A stretch of DNA of 39,260 bases from Bacteroides sp. (GTDB lineage Bacteria; Bacteroidota; Bacteroidia; Bacteroidales; Bacteroidaceae). The translations under genes were made by a program, and so were the position numbers. The notes beneath the pieces are model-generated. The model worked only from the letters and a program-made list of their open reading frames with translations. It did no database searches and had not been told where the DNA came from. The stretch spans positions 7,840 through 47,099 of the forward strand of contig JAJQBG010000427.1 of the NCBI GenBank assembly GCA_021203405.1, read 5' to 3'. Position 1 is the stretch's first letter; every line of letters starts with the position of its first letter. Shown here in pieces: positions 18,545 to 29,337 of this stretch.

Positions 18545-19528
18545 CTAAGAATATATTTTTACCAGGATGCGGTTGATCAGACTCCACCGCAAACGGAACC
18601 AGCGGCGGGTGCTGAGTTGTTTGCCTCCGAAACGGAGTACGAACTCCCGGTATCCGTGGCGTTTGAAGGGGAGACCTGCATCCATGAACTCCAGGTGGCA
18701 GAAGCCGTTCTCTTTGGCATCTTTCAAGGCTTTCCATACGGCCAGTACGCCGGGGTACTGGGTGAGGTAGGTTTTGGTCATTCCTCCTGAGAACCATAGG
18801 TATACGGTGTCTCCGGAGTAGACACAGGCTGAGCCTCCGATGATCTTACCGTTGTAACGTACCACAAATATCTTTCCCTTGTTGGTGTGTACCAGGTGAT
18901 TCTTCATGTGTTCGAAAAAGGCAATGTTGGGAAAATGCTTCCGGGTGCGGGAGGAGTATTTTTTATGCAGCATCCGGGAAAACTCCAGGATATCTTTTTC
19001 GTCGCGTGCTTCCTCTACCACAGATCCGTTCCGGAGTCCTTTTTTTATTTGCCTGAGCCGGGAGGGGCTGCACCGCTCTTCTATGGTCTCAGCGGTGTGA
19101 AGGGAGTTCCTTACCCGCAGCCAGTTGACGGGAAAGTAGTTGTTTTGCCGGAAGTACTTGTAACCGAAGAGCGCGTTGTCCAGGTTCCTGAACTCGATCA
19201 GGAAGGATTCGCGGGTGGCTTTGGCGGTGAGGTGTTCCAGCATCTCCCCGAATACGGCTTCTTTGTCGATGGTTTCGTCCAGGAACTCTCCCGTATCGTA
19301 TACTTCGCACCGCTTAATGATGGAAGGGGGAAAGATGCGTTTGGCTTTCCGGATCACTGCCAGCATTTTGGCGATGGGTTTATCGTCCAGGGTGGCTACC
19401 AGTAAAAAGGGGGTATAGTTGGGGGTTGCTTCATAGATCTGAAACAGGTAGGTGGAGTGAAATATATTGTTTCCCGGAAGGTCCGGTATTTTTTTGCTTT
19501 GGTTGTATGTTGTTAGTTTAATAGGCAT
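18545..19528 (-). CDS. FemAB/GNAT-fold acyltransferase-like protein
   Basis: 327 aa; SRLRQIKKGLRNGSVVEEARDEKDILEFSRMLHKKYSSRTRKHFPNIAFFEHMKNHL...IGGSACVYSGDTVYLWFSGG typical of FemAB-like/GNAT proteins. Confidence 0.75.
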   Translation of the reverse strand: MPIKLTTYNQSKKIPDLPGNNIFHSTYLFQIYEATPNYTPFLLVATLDDKPIAKMLAVIRKAKRIFPPSIIKRCEVYDTGEFLDETIDKEAVFGEMLEHLTAKATRESFLIEFRNLDNALFGYKYFRQNNYFPVNWLRVRNSLHTAETIEERCSPSRLRQIKKGLRNGSVVEEARDEKDILEFSRMLHKKYSSRTRKHFPNIAFFEHMKNHLVHTNKGKIFVVRYNGKIIGGSACVYSGDTVYLWFSGGMTKTYLTQYPGVLAVWKALKDAKENGFCHLEFMDAGLPFKRHGYREFVLRFGGKQLSTRRWFRLRWSLINRILVKIYS

Positions 19529-19701
19529 AGTATTGCAAAAGTATTAAAAATATGTCTGGAATTCAATTTTACCGGTAAAATTGACGGCCGGGGACCTACT
19601 TTTCAGGGGGAGGAGTCTTCCTGTCTGAATGGTTTAACAGGGAACGGATAGAAAAAGTTCCTAAAATATAGCTGCTGCGGGTTTATCAACCGATATTTTG
19701 T

Positions 19702-19709
19702 TATTTTTG
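19702..19709 (+). promoter_or_regulatory. Candidate -7 box (TATTTTTG) upstream of fhs
   Basis: Matches TAnnTTTG, 26 bp before ATG 19735. Confidence 0.45.
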
Positions 19710-19734
19710 TAGCTCATTAATTGAAGCTGCCGAC

Positions 19735-21403
19735 ATGAAGAGCGATATTGAAATAGCCAGAAGTATTAAACTAAAGAGGATCAAGCAGATTGCCGCCGAT
19801 AGCGAAATTCCGGTGGAGGAGATACAAAACTACGGGAGATACATTGCCAAGGTTCCTGTTTCTTTAATAGATCCGGAAAGAGTCAAAAAGAGTAACCTGA
19901 TCCTGGTTACTGCCATTACCCCGACCAAGGCGGGGATCGGGAAGACGACTGTCTCCATCGGGCTGGCACTGGGGTTGAACCGGATTGGTAAAAAGGTTAT
20001 GGTAGCCCTGCGGGAACCCTCTCTGGGCCCCTGTTTCGGGATGAAGGGGGGGGAGCCGCCGGCGGAGGATATGCCCAGGTACTTCCAATGGAGGATATCA
20101 ACCTCCATTTTACGGGAGATTTTCATGCCGTTACTTCGGCCCACAACATGATCACGGCTTTGCTGGATAACTATCTTTACCAGAATCAGGCTTCCGGTTT
20201 TGGACTGAGGGAGGTACTCTGGAAACGGGTACTGGATGTGAACGACCGTTCCCTGCGGAATGTGGTGACGGGACTGGGGGGAAGGACCAACGGTATTCCC
20301 CGTGAATCGGGTTTTGATATTACTCCTGCTTCTGAAATTATGGCTATCCTGTGCCTCGCTAAGGATCTTGAGGATCTGCGCCGCCGTATTGAGAATATCC
20401 TGCTGGGATTTACTTATAAGGGGCAACCCTTCACGGTGAAAGACCTGGGAGTGGCCGGGGCTATTACGGTGTTGCTGAAGAATGCCGTGCATCCCAACCT
20501 GGTACAGACGACCGAGAATACTCCGGCCATTGTGCACGGAGGACCTTTTGCCAATATTGCGCATGGATGTAACTCTATCCTGGCTACTAAAATGGCCATG
20601 ACCTTTGCTGATTATGTTGTGACGGAGGCTGGTTTTGGTGCCGACCTGGGAGCGGAGAAGTTCTTTAATATCAAGTGCCGGAAGGCGGGATACAACCTTG
20701 CCTGACGGTGATCGTCGCTACGGCGCAGGCCCTGAAAATGCATGGAGGGGCAGAATTAGAAAATATTACCCGGCCGGATAAGGAGAGCCTGGTAAAGGGA
20801 TTGAAGAATTTGCAGAAGCACCTGGATAACATGAACGCTTTCGGACAGAGTGTGGTGGTGGCTTTTAATAAATATGCTTCGGATACGGAGGAGGAGATTG
20901 CCCTGGTAGAGGAGTTCTGCCGGCAGGCGGGAGCCGGGTTTGCCGTGAACAGTGCTTTTGCCGATGGGGGAGAGGGGGCTGTATCGCTTGCCGAAACGGT
21001 GGTGGAGGCTATAGAACACCACCCTTCCGGACCCTTGACATTTACCTACAGGAATGAAGATCCTGTTACTGAAAAGATAGCTGCGGTAGCTTGTAAATTG
21101 TATGGAGCTGCGGAGGTTACTTATAGCATGGCTGCCCGGAAGAAGCTGAAGCTGATCCAGGAGATGGGTATCGGCCATTATCCGGTGTGTATTGCCAAAA
21201 CACAGTATTCTTTCTCCACCGATCCTAAATGTTACGGATGCGCAGAGGGGTTTGAGGTACATATCAAGGATCTGGTGATCAATAACGGGGCGGAAATGAT
21301 CGTGGCTGTTGCCGGGGATATTATGCGGATGCCGGGGTTGCCCAAAAGCCCGCAGGCAGAGCGGATCGATCTGGTAAACGGATTAATCGAGGGACTGAGT
21401 TAA
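19735..21403 (+). pseudogene. fhs: Formate--tetrahydrofolate ligase, two frameshifts
   Basis: [38 protein letters not shown] | [37 protein letters not shown] | [40 protein letters not shown] in three frames. Confidence 0.95.
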
Positions 21404-21441
21404 TTTGTCCCTCTTTGTACACAACATATTTTATCTTCACT

Positions 21442-21463
21442 TCCCGGCCTTTTAGAGCCGGGA
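21442..21463 (+). terminator. Terminator downstream of fhs
   Basis: TCCCGGC ... GCCGGGA followed by TTTTT. Confidence 0.6.
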
Positions 21464-22229
21464 TTTTTCCTTGTACATAAGACCGGTAAATAACAGATGC
21501 AGCTCTGTGGCAATATCCTCTACCAGCTCTTTGGTACACCGGGAGAGGGATTCGGCCATATATTCTATGCATACTCTGTTTAATTCCTGGCTGTCCGGAT
21601 AGTTCCGGTCATACAAGGGTTGTACCCATTTCCGGCTGTACACTTTATCGTGGAGGGTCTCTTCGCCCCGGGCTATAGTGATCCGGATGGAGAGGTCTGT
21701 CTCCACCTGTTTCAGCCAGTGTTTTTCAAAGGTCAGGTGCTCCCATTCCAGCCAGATTACCGAATGGGAGCCTGTGGTAGTGATGGCGTGTGTCTGGTTG
21801 TTTATGATTTTAACTTCCATCGTATAAGCTGACGGTTCGGAGGGGGGGAGCTGTTCTTCTTCTACTAAGTGGAGGCAGGTACTGCTGTTGCACTCTGTCA
21901 GTAAAGCCTCGGTAAGGAACTCCCTGTAGGTGGGGTAGAGCGAATCTTCTCCCAGTTTGTTCTTAAAGCGGTGCTTGTCGTACATATAGAGTAGCAGGGG
22001 GAGTATGGTTGTTCCCTTTTTTTGTACACCGGTGTAATAATCCATATTGGAATAGTCAATGAACTTCAGGTGAACCCGGGTGAGGGCGGTGTCCGGGTAA
22101 AGAGGGGTGCTGAGTTCATAAAAAAGGTTGGAACGATATTCCCGGATCTCCTTCTGCATGGCTTTGCCGGATAAACACGAGGAGAGAACAATGCCTGCGG
22201 CACAGATCAGTAAGCTTGTTTTTTTTCAT
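21452..22229 (-). pseudogene. Hypothetical lipoprotein, frameshift in an A8 run at the start
   Basis: ORF 21452-22159 extends upstream as KKTSLLICAAGIVLSSCLSGKAMQKEI (lipobox). ATG at 22229 is out of frame by one A in ATGAAAAAAAAC. Confidence 0.6.
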
Positions 22230-22418
22230 TGTTAAGAGAATTTAGTTGAGGAGGCAAAGATATTCATATTTCACAAAAATAGAGCTGTTTCGGAGCTATT
22301 TTTACGGATAAACAGGCCGGTAAAGAGATCGGTGATCTTTCCGATCTGCTTATATAATAAGGATATCTGCGAGTACAAAAGGGGCTTTTTTCCGTCTTTG
22401 GGTATAAAAGCTTTTCGT

Positions 22419-25400
22419 ATGAACAAACAAAGAATTCGTATATCATTTTTAATCATCTTGTTTATCTCTTTGTGCAGGCCCGATGCTGCCGCGCAGTCGC
22501 TACGTGAGCAGTTCGCGGCCCCACAGGAGGAGGCTAAACCGTGGTGTTTCTGGTACTGGATGTACGGGGCGGTAACCAAACCGGCGTTGACGGCTGATCT
22601 GGAGGCTATGAAAGAGGCCGGGTTGGGTGGTACCTACCTGATGCCGATCCGTTCTCCGCAGCAGGGAGACGGGTTTCCCGGAGCGGTAGAGCAACTTACT
22701 CCTGAGTTCTGGGAGATGGTGCGTTACAGCATGGAGGAGGCCGACCGGCTGGGATTGCAACTGGGGATGCACATCTGCGATGGGTTTGCACTGGCGGGTG
22801 GTCCCTGGATCACACCGGAGGAGTCTATGCAGAAGGTGGTATTTACGGATACGGTAGTAGTGGGTGGAAAGCCGGATCGGTTGCTACTCAGCAGGCTGGA
22901 AGCTGTCGAAGGGTATTATGAGGATATAGCGCTACTGGCTTATCCGGTAGCGGCACCGGTAGCGGCTCCGGTTTATACCATGACTTACGGGAATGTGAAC
23001 CCGAAGGATGTGGAAGAGGGTAAACGGGTGATCACGGTGGATGAGAACGGGGTGATCCGTTCTTCGGTACCTTCGTGGATACAATTTGAATATGAGCAGC
23101 CTTTTACGGCACGCAATATAGAGATCGTACTGAAAGGGAACAACTACCAGTCGCACCGCCTGAAGGTGATGGCGAGTGACGACGGGGAGAACTTCCGGTT
23201 GGTTAAACAGCTGGTTCCGGCCCGTCAGGGGTGGCAGAATACGGATGCGAACTCTACGTATGCTATTCCGCCGACTACTGCCCGTTATTTTCGTTTTTAC
23301 TGGGATCCTACCGGAAGTGAACCGGGGAGTGAAGACCTGGATGCTGCCAAATGGTCGCCGAACCTGAAGATAGATAGACTTTTACTACATAGTGAGCCCC
23401 TCCTGAATGCGTGGGAGGGAAAAGCGGGCCTGGTGTGGCGGGTCGCTTATGATACTACTTCCGGTGAGGTCGGCACGGAGGATTGTGTGAAACAGCGGGA
23501 TGTGGTGGACCTGACCTCTTCTTTGCAGGGAGACCTGCTTACTGCCACGCTTCCCGAAGGATACTGGAAGATCCTGCGTATGGGACATACCTCTACCGGA
23601 CACACCAATGCGACTGCCGGTGGTGGAAAGGGATTGGAGTGTGATAAGTTCAGCGCGGCTGCGGTCAGAAAGCAGTTTGATAACTGGTTTGGAGCGGCAT
23701 TCAGCCATACCGATCCGGTACTGGCGCGCAGGGTACTTAAATATATGCATATTGATAGCTGGGAGTGTGGCAGCCAGAACTGGAGTAAAACTTTTCCGGA
23801 GGAGTTCCGTAAACGTCGCGGTTACGACCTGATGCCGTGGTTACCGCTGATGGCCGGTATTCCGGTAGAGAGTGCTGAACGTTCTGAAGAGGTGCTCAGG
23901 GATGTACGCACTACCATTGCCGAGTTGGTCGTGGATGTATTTTATGAAGTACTGGCTACTGCGGCCCGCGAGTATGATTGTGAATTCTCTGCCGAATGTG
24001 TAGCGCCGACTATGGTGAGTGATGGTTTGCTGTATCACTAGAAGGTAGACCGCCCGATGGGGGGAATACTGGTTGCAGAGCCCTACGCACGATAAGCCCA
24101 ACGATATGCTGGATGCGATCAGCGGTGCCCATATTTATGGAAAGAAACTGATCCAGGCTGAAGGGTTTACGGAATTAAGGGGGTATGGAACGAACATCCG
24201 GCGATGTTCAAGACCCTGCTGGATCGTAACTATGCCTTGGGTATCAATAAACTTTTTTATCATGTATATGCACATAACCCGTATCTGGATCGTAAACCGG
24301 GTATGACGCTGGATGGGATCGGACTCTTCTTCCAACGCGACCAGACCTGGTTCAGGGACGGAGGAAAGGCTTTTACCGATTATGTAACCCGTTCGCAGGC
24401 GCTTTTGCAGTATGGTGTCCCGGTGGTGGATATTGCTGTATATATGGGCGAGGAGATTCCCCGTCGTTCTATCCTTCCGGAACGTCTGGTCCCCTTCCTG
24501 CCGGGTATTTTCGGAAAGGAGCGGGCAGAGGCTGAACAGGTACGTCTGGCCAATGTAGGCAGCCGCTTCGGGAAGAGCCTGTGGGAGTAAGGCATACGGC
24601 TAATATGGCTGACCCGGATAAATGGGTTAATCCGCTCCGTGGATATGCGTATGACTCTTTCAATAAAGATGCGTTGATCAGGTTAGCAAAGGTTGAGAAG
24701 GGTCGGTTGGTGTTGCCGGGTGGTGCTTCTTACAAAGTGTTGGTTATTCCGGGTAAACGCCCTATGAATCCGAATAATGTGCCGCTTTCTGCTGAGTCTC
24801 AGGCAAAGATCGAGGAGCTCAGAAGAGGGGGAGTAGTGATCCCGGAACTTCCTTTTACAGCGGATGATTTTTCGGCTTATGGCCTGGAGCGGGATGTAGT
24901 GGTACCGGCAGATATTGCCTGGACACACCGCCGGGGAGCCGAAGCGGATGTTTACTTTATCTCTAACCAACTGGAAGAGAAGAGAACTATAGAGGCCTCT
25001 TTCCGTATAGAGGGTAAAAAGCCGGAGATCTGGGATCCGGTCACAGGAGAGATCCGCCGGGAGGTTTCTTACCGCATGGAGAAGGGGCAGACAATCGTAC
25101 CGATGGAACTCTGTAGCGGAGAGTCGCTTTTTGTGGTGTTTGAAGAGGATACGGATGTAAAAGCTGTTACAGTAAAAACCCCGGAGATAACCTCGATACC
25201 TTTGGAGGTAAAAGAGTGGAAGGTGAATTTCCCGCTTATTGATACGACCATAACCCGGGGTGAACTTTTTGACTGGAGCCAGGAGGCGGAGGAACGCGTC
25301 AGTTACTACTCCGGAACAGCTACTTACCGCACCTCTTTTACCTGGAAAAAGGTGAAGGCAGAGAGAATATACCTGGAACTGGGTGAAGTGGCCGATGTGG

Positions 25401-25663
25401 CTACCGTACGGGTAAACGGGGTGGATTGTGGTATTGTATGGACGGCTCCCTACCGGGCCGATGTGACGGGTGTCCTGAAAAAAGGTACCAACACGCTGGA
25501 AATTGAGGTGACCAATACCTGGGCCAATGCGCTCAATGGGGCGGATAAGGGAAAGGCTCCGTTTGAGGGGATCTGGACCAATGCTAAATATCGCATGAAA
25601 GAGGATAAATTAATACCTGCCGGCCTGTTAGGCCCTGTAGGCTTTACCATAGAAAATAAATGA
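22419..25663 (+). pseudogene. GH106-like alpha-L-rhamnosidase, one in-frame TAG and at least three frameshifts
   Basis: KPWCFWYWMYGAVTKPALTADLEAMKEAGLGGTYLMPI; LMVHIC-like active region; PGMTLDGIGLFFQRDQTWFRDGGKAFTDYVTRSQALLQYGVPVVDIAVYMGEEIPRRSILPERLVPFLPGIFG; ends AGLLGPVGFTIENK. Confidence 0.85.
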
Positions 25664-27089
25664 TGAACCGACTGAAACGAATAATAGCGGCCTGCCTGGT
25701 AGCAGCTGCTTTGACCAACCTGTATGCAAAGGTAGAACTACCCTCTTTCTTCTCGGATGGTATGGTGATGCAGCAACAAACCCAGGCCAATTTGTGGGGA
25801 ACGGCTGTTGCCGGAAAAACGGTAAAAGTAATAACCGGTTGGGATGGTGCCCGGTATAGCACTACTGCGGGAAAGGATGGAAAGTGGAAGCTCTCTTTGC
25901 GGACACCTGTTGCCGGTGGTCCTTATACAATTACACTGGATGACGGGGAGGTGACCCGCCTGGAAAATATCCTGATCGGTGAACTCTGGTTCTGTTCGGG
26001 ACAGAGCAATATGGAGATGCCTATGAAAGGGTATAAGAATCAACCCATAGCCGGTTCCAATATGGATATATTGCGGAGTACCAATCCGGCTATCCGTCTC
26101 TTTACGGCCAAACGTACAGCGGCTGTTTTGCCGCAGGAAGATATAGCCGGTGAGTGGAAAGAGGCTAAACCGGAGACTGTGAAGGAGTTCAGTGCTACGG
26201 CTTATCATTTCGGGAAGTTAGTGAATGAGAGTACCGGTGTACCGGTGGGGCTGATCGTAGCTGCCTGGGGTGGTTCGGCTGCCGAGGCGTGGATGAACGA
26301 GGATATGCTGAAAGCTTTTTCCGGAGGTAGAGATCCCCCGAAGGGAGGAGGATATAACCTCTAAGAACCGCACCCCGACGGTACTTTTCAATGGAATGCT
26401 GAGTCCCTTTATCGGACTCTCCATGCGGGGGGGTGATCTGGTATCAGGGCGAAGATAATTACAACCGGGCCCATAGTTATGCCGATATGTTCTCTACCCT
26501 GATCACGGGTTGGAGAGATTTGTGGGGACAGGGAGATTTTCCTTTCTACTATTGCCAGATCGCTCCGTATGATTACGGGATCATTACCGAACCGGGTAAG
26601 GAGGTGATCAATTCTGCCTACCTGCGGGAGGCACAGGCGAAAGTGGAGCATCGGGTTCCGAATACGGGAATGGCGGTACTGCTGGATGCGGGGGACAGAA
26701 CCTGTATCCATCCGGCGGATAAACGTACGGCCGGCGAAAGACTGGCATTGCTGGCACTCTCCAAAACGTATGGGGTGGAGGGTATCTCGGGAGATAGTCC
26801 TTTTTATGACTCTATGGAGGTACAGAATGATACGGTGACCGTGAGTTTTGAACGGGCACCGATGTGGATAACCGCTAAAGATTTTGAATCGAAGCTTTTC
26901 CAGGTAGCGGGAGAAGACCGGGTCTTCCATCCAGCCAAAGCCTGGATCGTGCGGAGTAAGATCCATGTAAAGAGTGAACAGGTACCTCACCCGGTAGCGG
27001 TTCGTTATGGTTTTGAAAATTATGTGGAAGGCGACCTTTTTGGTGGCGACGGCCTGCCTGTCTCCTCCTTCCGCTCGGATAATTGGTAG
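25660..27089 (+). pseudogene. Sialate O-acetylesterase-like SGNH esterase, two homopolymer frameshifts
   Basis: LPSFFSDGMVMQQQTQANLWGTA, LWFCSGQSNMEMPM, GVIWYQGEDNYNRAHSYADMFSTLITGWRDLWGQGDFPFYYCQIAPY. Confidence 0.88.
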
Positions 27090-27092
27090 TAT

Positions 27093-29334
27093 ATGGTGGC
27101 AAAAAAGATCTTTTCATTATTAGCGTTGGTATGGATGAGCATGTTGTTCCTTTGGGGGCAGCATGCTCCCCTTATCTGGGAGAGCCAGAGTCGTAATTCT
27201 TCGGAGTCTATGCCGTGTGGTGGAGGAGATATCGGTCTGAATGTATGGGTAGAGGGGGATGAACTCTTTTTCTATATGAGCTGCAGTGGTACGTTTGACC
27301 GCTATAATACTCAACTGAAACAGGGACGGGTACGGGTGGCTTTTACACCCGGCTTTTTTAACGGTGATACGGGATTCAGGCAGGAGTTGAAGCCGGAAGA
27401 GGGGCATGTAGAGATCACCACCGCAGCGGGTACCATTGAGTTGTGGGTGGATGTATTCAAACCGGTTATCCATGTAGAGGTAAAGAGCCGGCAACCTGTA
27501 AAGGCGGAGGTCTTTTATGAGAACTGGCGTTACCAGGATCGTCTTATCCGTAAGGGGGAAGGACAGCAGAACTCCTGGAAGTGGGCCCCCTGAAGGCTGT
27601 TTTACGGCTGCTGATGGGATAGAACCGGGGGATAAGAGTATTCTCTTTTACCACCGCAACCCGCAGGAGACAATTTTTGACTATGTAGTGAGACAGCAGG
27701 GACTGGAAGGGGTAAAGGAGCGGATGATGAACCCGCTGGCCCATCTTACCTTTGGGGGAATACTCTGGGGCGATAATCTCCGGTATAGGGGAACCAGGGA
27801 CGGAGAGTATGCCGGTACTGATTTTAAGGCGTGGTGTTACGAGAGTGTAAAGCCTGCCCGCAATCACCATATAAAGATAGCGTTGCATACGCAGCAGACG
27901 GAGGATATGGCTCTTTGGGAGCAGGAACTTCGCCGGACAGTGGCTGCTGTCTCTGCGGCTGACAGAAAACGGAGCCGGGAGTGATGGAAGGCTTTTCATA
28001 ACCGTAGCTATATCATCGGTAGCGGGGAGAGTGCGGGGATAACCCGTAACTATATGTTATTCCGTTATATGCTGGGATGCAATGCTTATGGAAGTGTACC
28101 GACCAAGTTTAACGGAGGGCTTTTTACGTTTGATCCGGTTTTTGTGGATGAGAAGCAGGCCTTTACGCCGGATTACCGCAAATGGGGTGGAGGTACCATG
28201 ACTGCCCAGAACCAGCGGTTGGTTTACTGGCCGATGCTGAAGGCAGGCGATTTTGATATGATGGATGCCCAGTTTGAGTTTTATAACCGGATGCTGGGAA
28301 ATGCCGAGCTTCGCAGTGAAGTATATTGGGGGCACGGAGGTGCCTGTTTCGGAGAACAGATAGAGAACTTTGGTTTGCCCAATCCCGCTGAATATGGATT
28401 TAAGCGGCCCGACTATTTTGATAAAGGGGTAGAATATAATGCCTGGTTGGAGTATGAGTGGGATACGGTACTGGAATTTTGCCAGATGATCCTGGATCGT
28501 AAAGTCTATAACGGGGACGATATTACTCCTTATATACCGCTTATCGAGAGTTCACTCCGCTTTTTTGAAGAGCATTATGAATACCTGGCTTCCCGCCGGG
28601 GATGTAAATCGCTGGATGGTGAGGGGCATCTGATCCTCTTTCCGGGTTCTGCCTGCGAGACCTATAAAATGACCAACAACGCATCCAGCACCATTGCGGC
28701 ATTGCGGGTAGTACTGGAGAGTTACGGGCAGATGCCGGAGATGCTGGCTAAGATCCCTCCGCTTCCTTTGCGGGAACTGGAAGGGCGTACGATGATCTCT
28801 CCTGCTAAAACATGGGAGCGAATTAATAATGTAGAGACTCCGCAACTCTATCCGGTTTATCCCTGGCGCATTTATGGGGTAGGAAGACCGGATCTGGAGA
28901 TTGCCCGTAATACCTATCTGTATGATCCGGATGCCCTGGGGTTCCGTACCCATGTGGGATGGAAACAGGATAATATCTGGGCTGCCTGCCTGGGATTGAC
29001 GGAAGAGGCCTACCGGCTGACTTCGCTGAAACTGGCGGACGGCCCACACCGTTTCCCGACCTTCTGGGGACCGGGTTACGACTGGACGCCCGACCATAAC
29101 TGGGGAGGGAGCGGTATGATCGGCCTGCAGGAGATGCTTTTGCAGACAAACGGAGATGAGATTCTGCTCTTCCCTGCCTGGCCGCAGGAGAAAGATATCC
29201 GTTTTAAGCTGCATGCCCCGGGAAATACGGTGGTAGAGGCAGAATTGCGTGGCGGGGAGGTGGTCGATCTGAAAGTGCTTCCGGAGAATCGCAGAAAAGA
29301 TATTGTAATGAATACAAGCTACATAAAGAGATAA
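27093..29334 (+). pseudogene. DUF5703-type / GH95-like putative glycosidase, frameshift plus in-frame TGA
   Basis: LIWESQSRNSSESMPCGGGDIGLNVWVEGDELFFYMSCSGTFDRYNTQLKQGRVRV... ; FHNRSYIIG...NYMLFRYMLGCNAYGSVPTKFNGGLFTFD; LKAGDFDMMDAQFEFYNRMLGNAELR. Confidence 0.75.
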
Positions 29335-29337
29335 AAG

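Noticed and set aside
20040-20060. Programmed frameshifting at the G8 run of fhs
   Set aside because: Fhs is not known to use it, no slippery-site/pseudoknot layout is evident, and the window is full of similar homopolymer lesions.
16577-28000. Stop-codon recoding (TAG/TGA read as sense, Pyl/Sec)
   Set aside because: Only three cases, at positions expected to be Glu, Tyr and Trp; no SECIS/PYLIS-like context seen, and other genes use normal stops.
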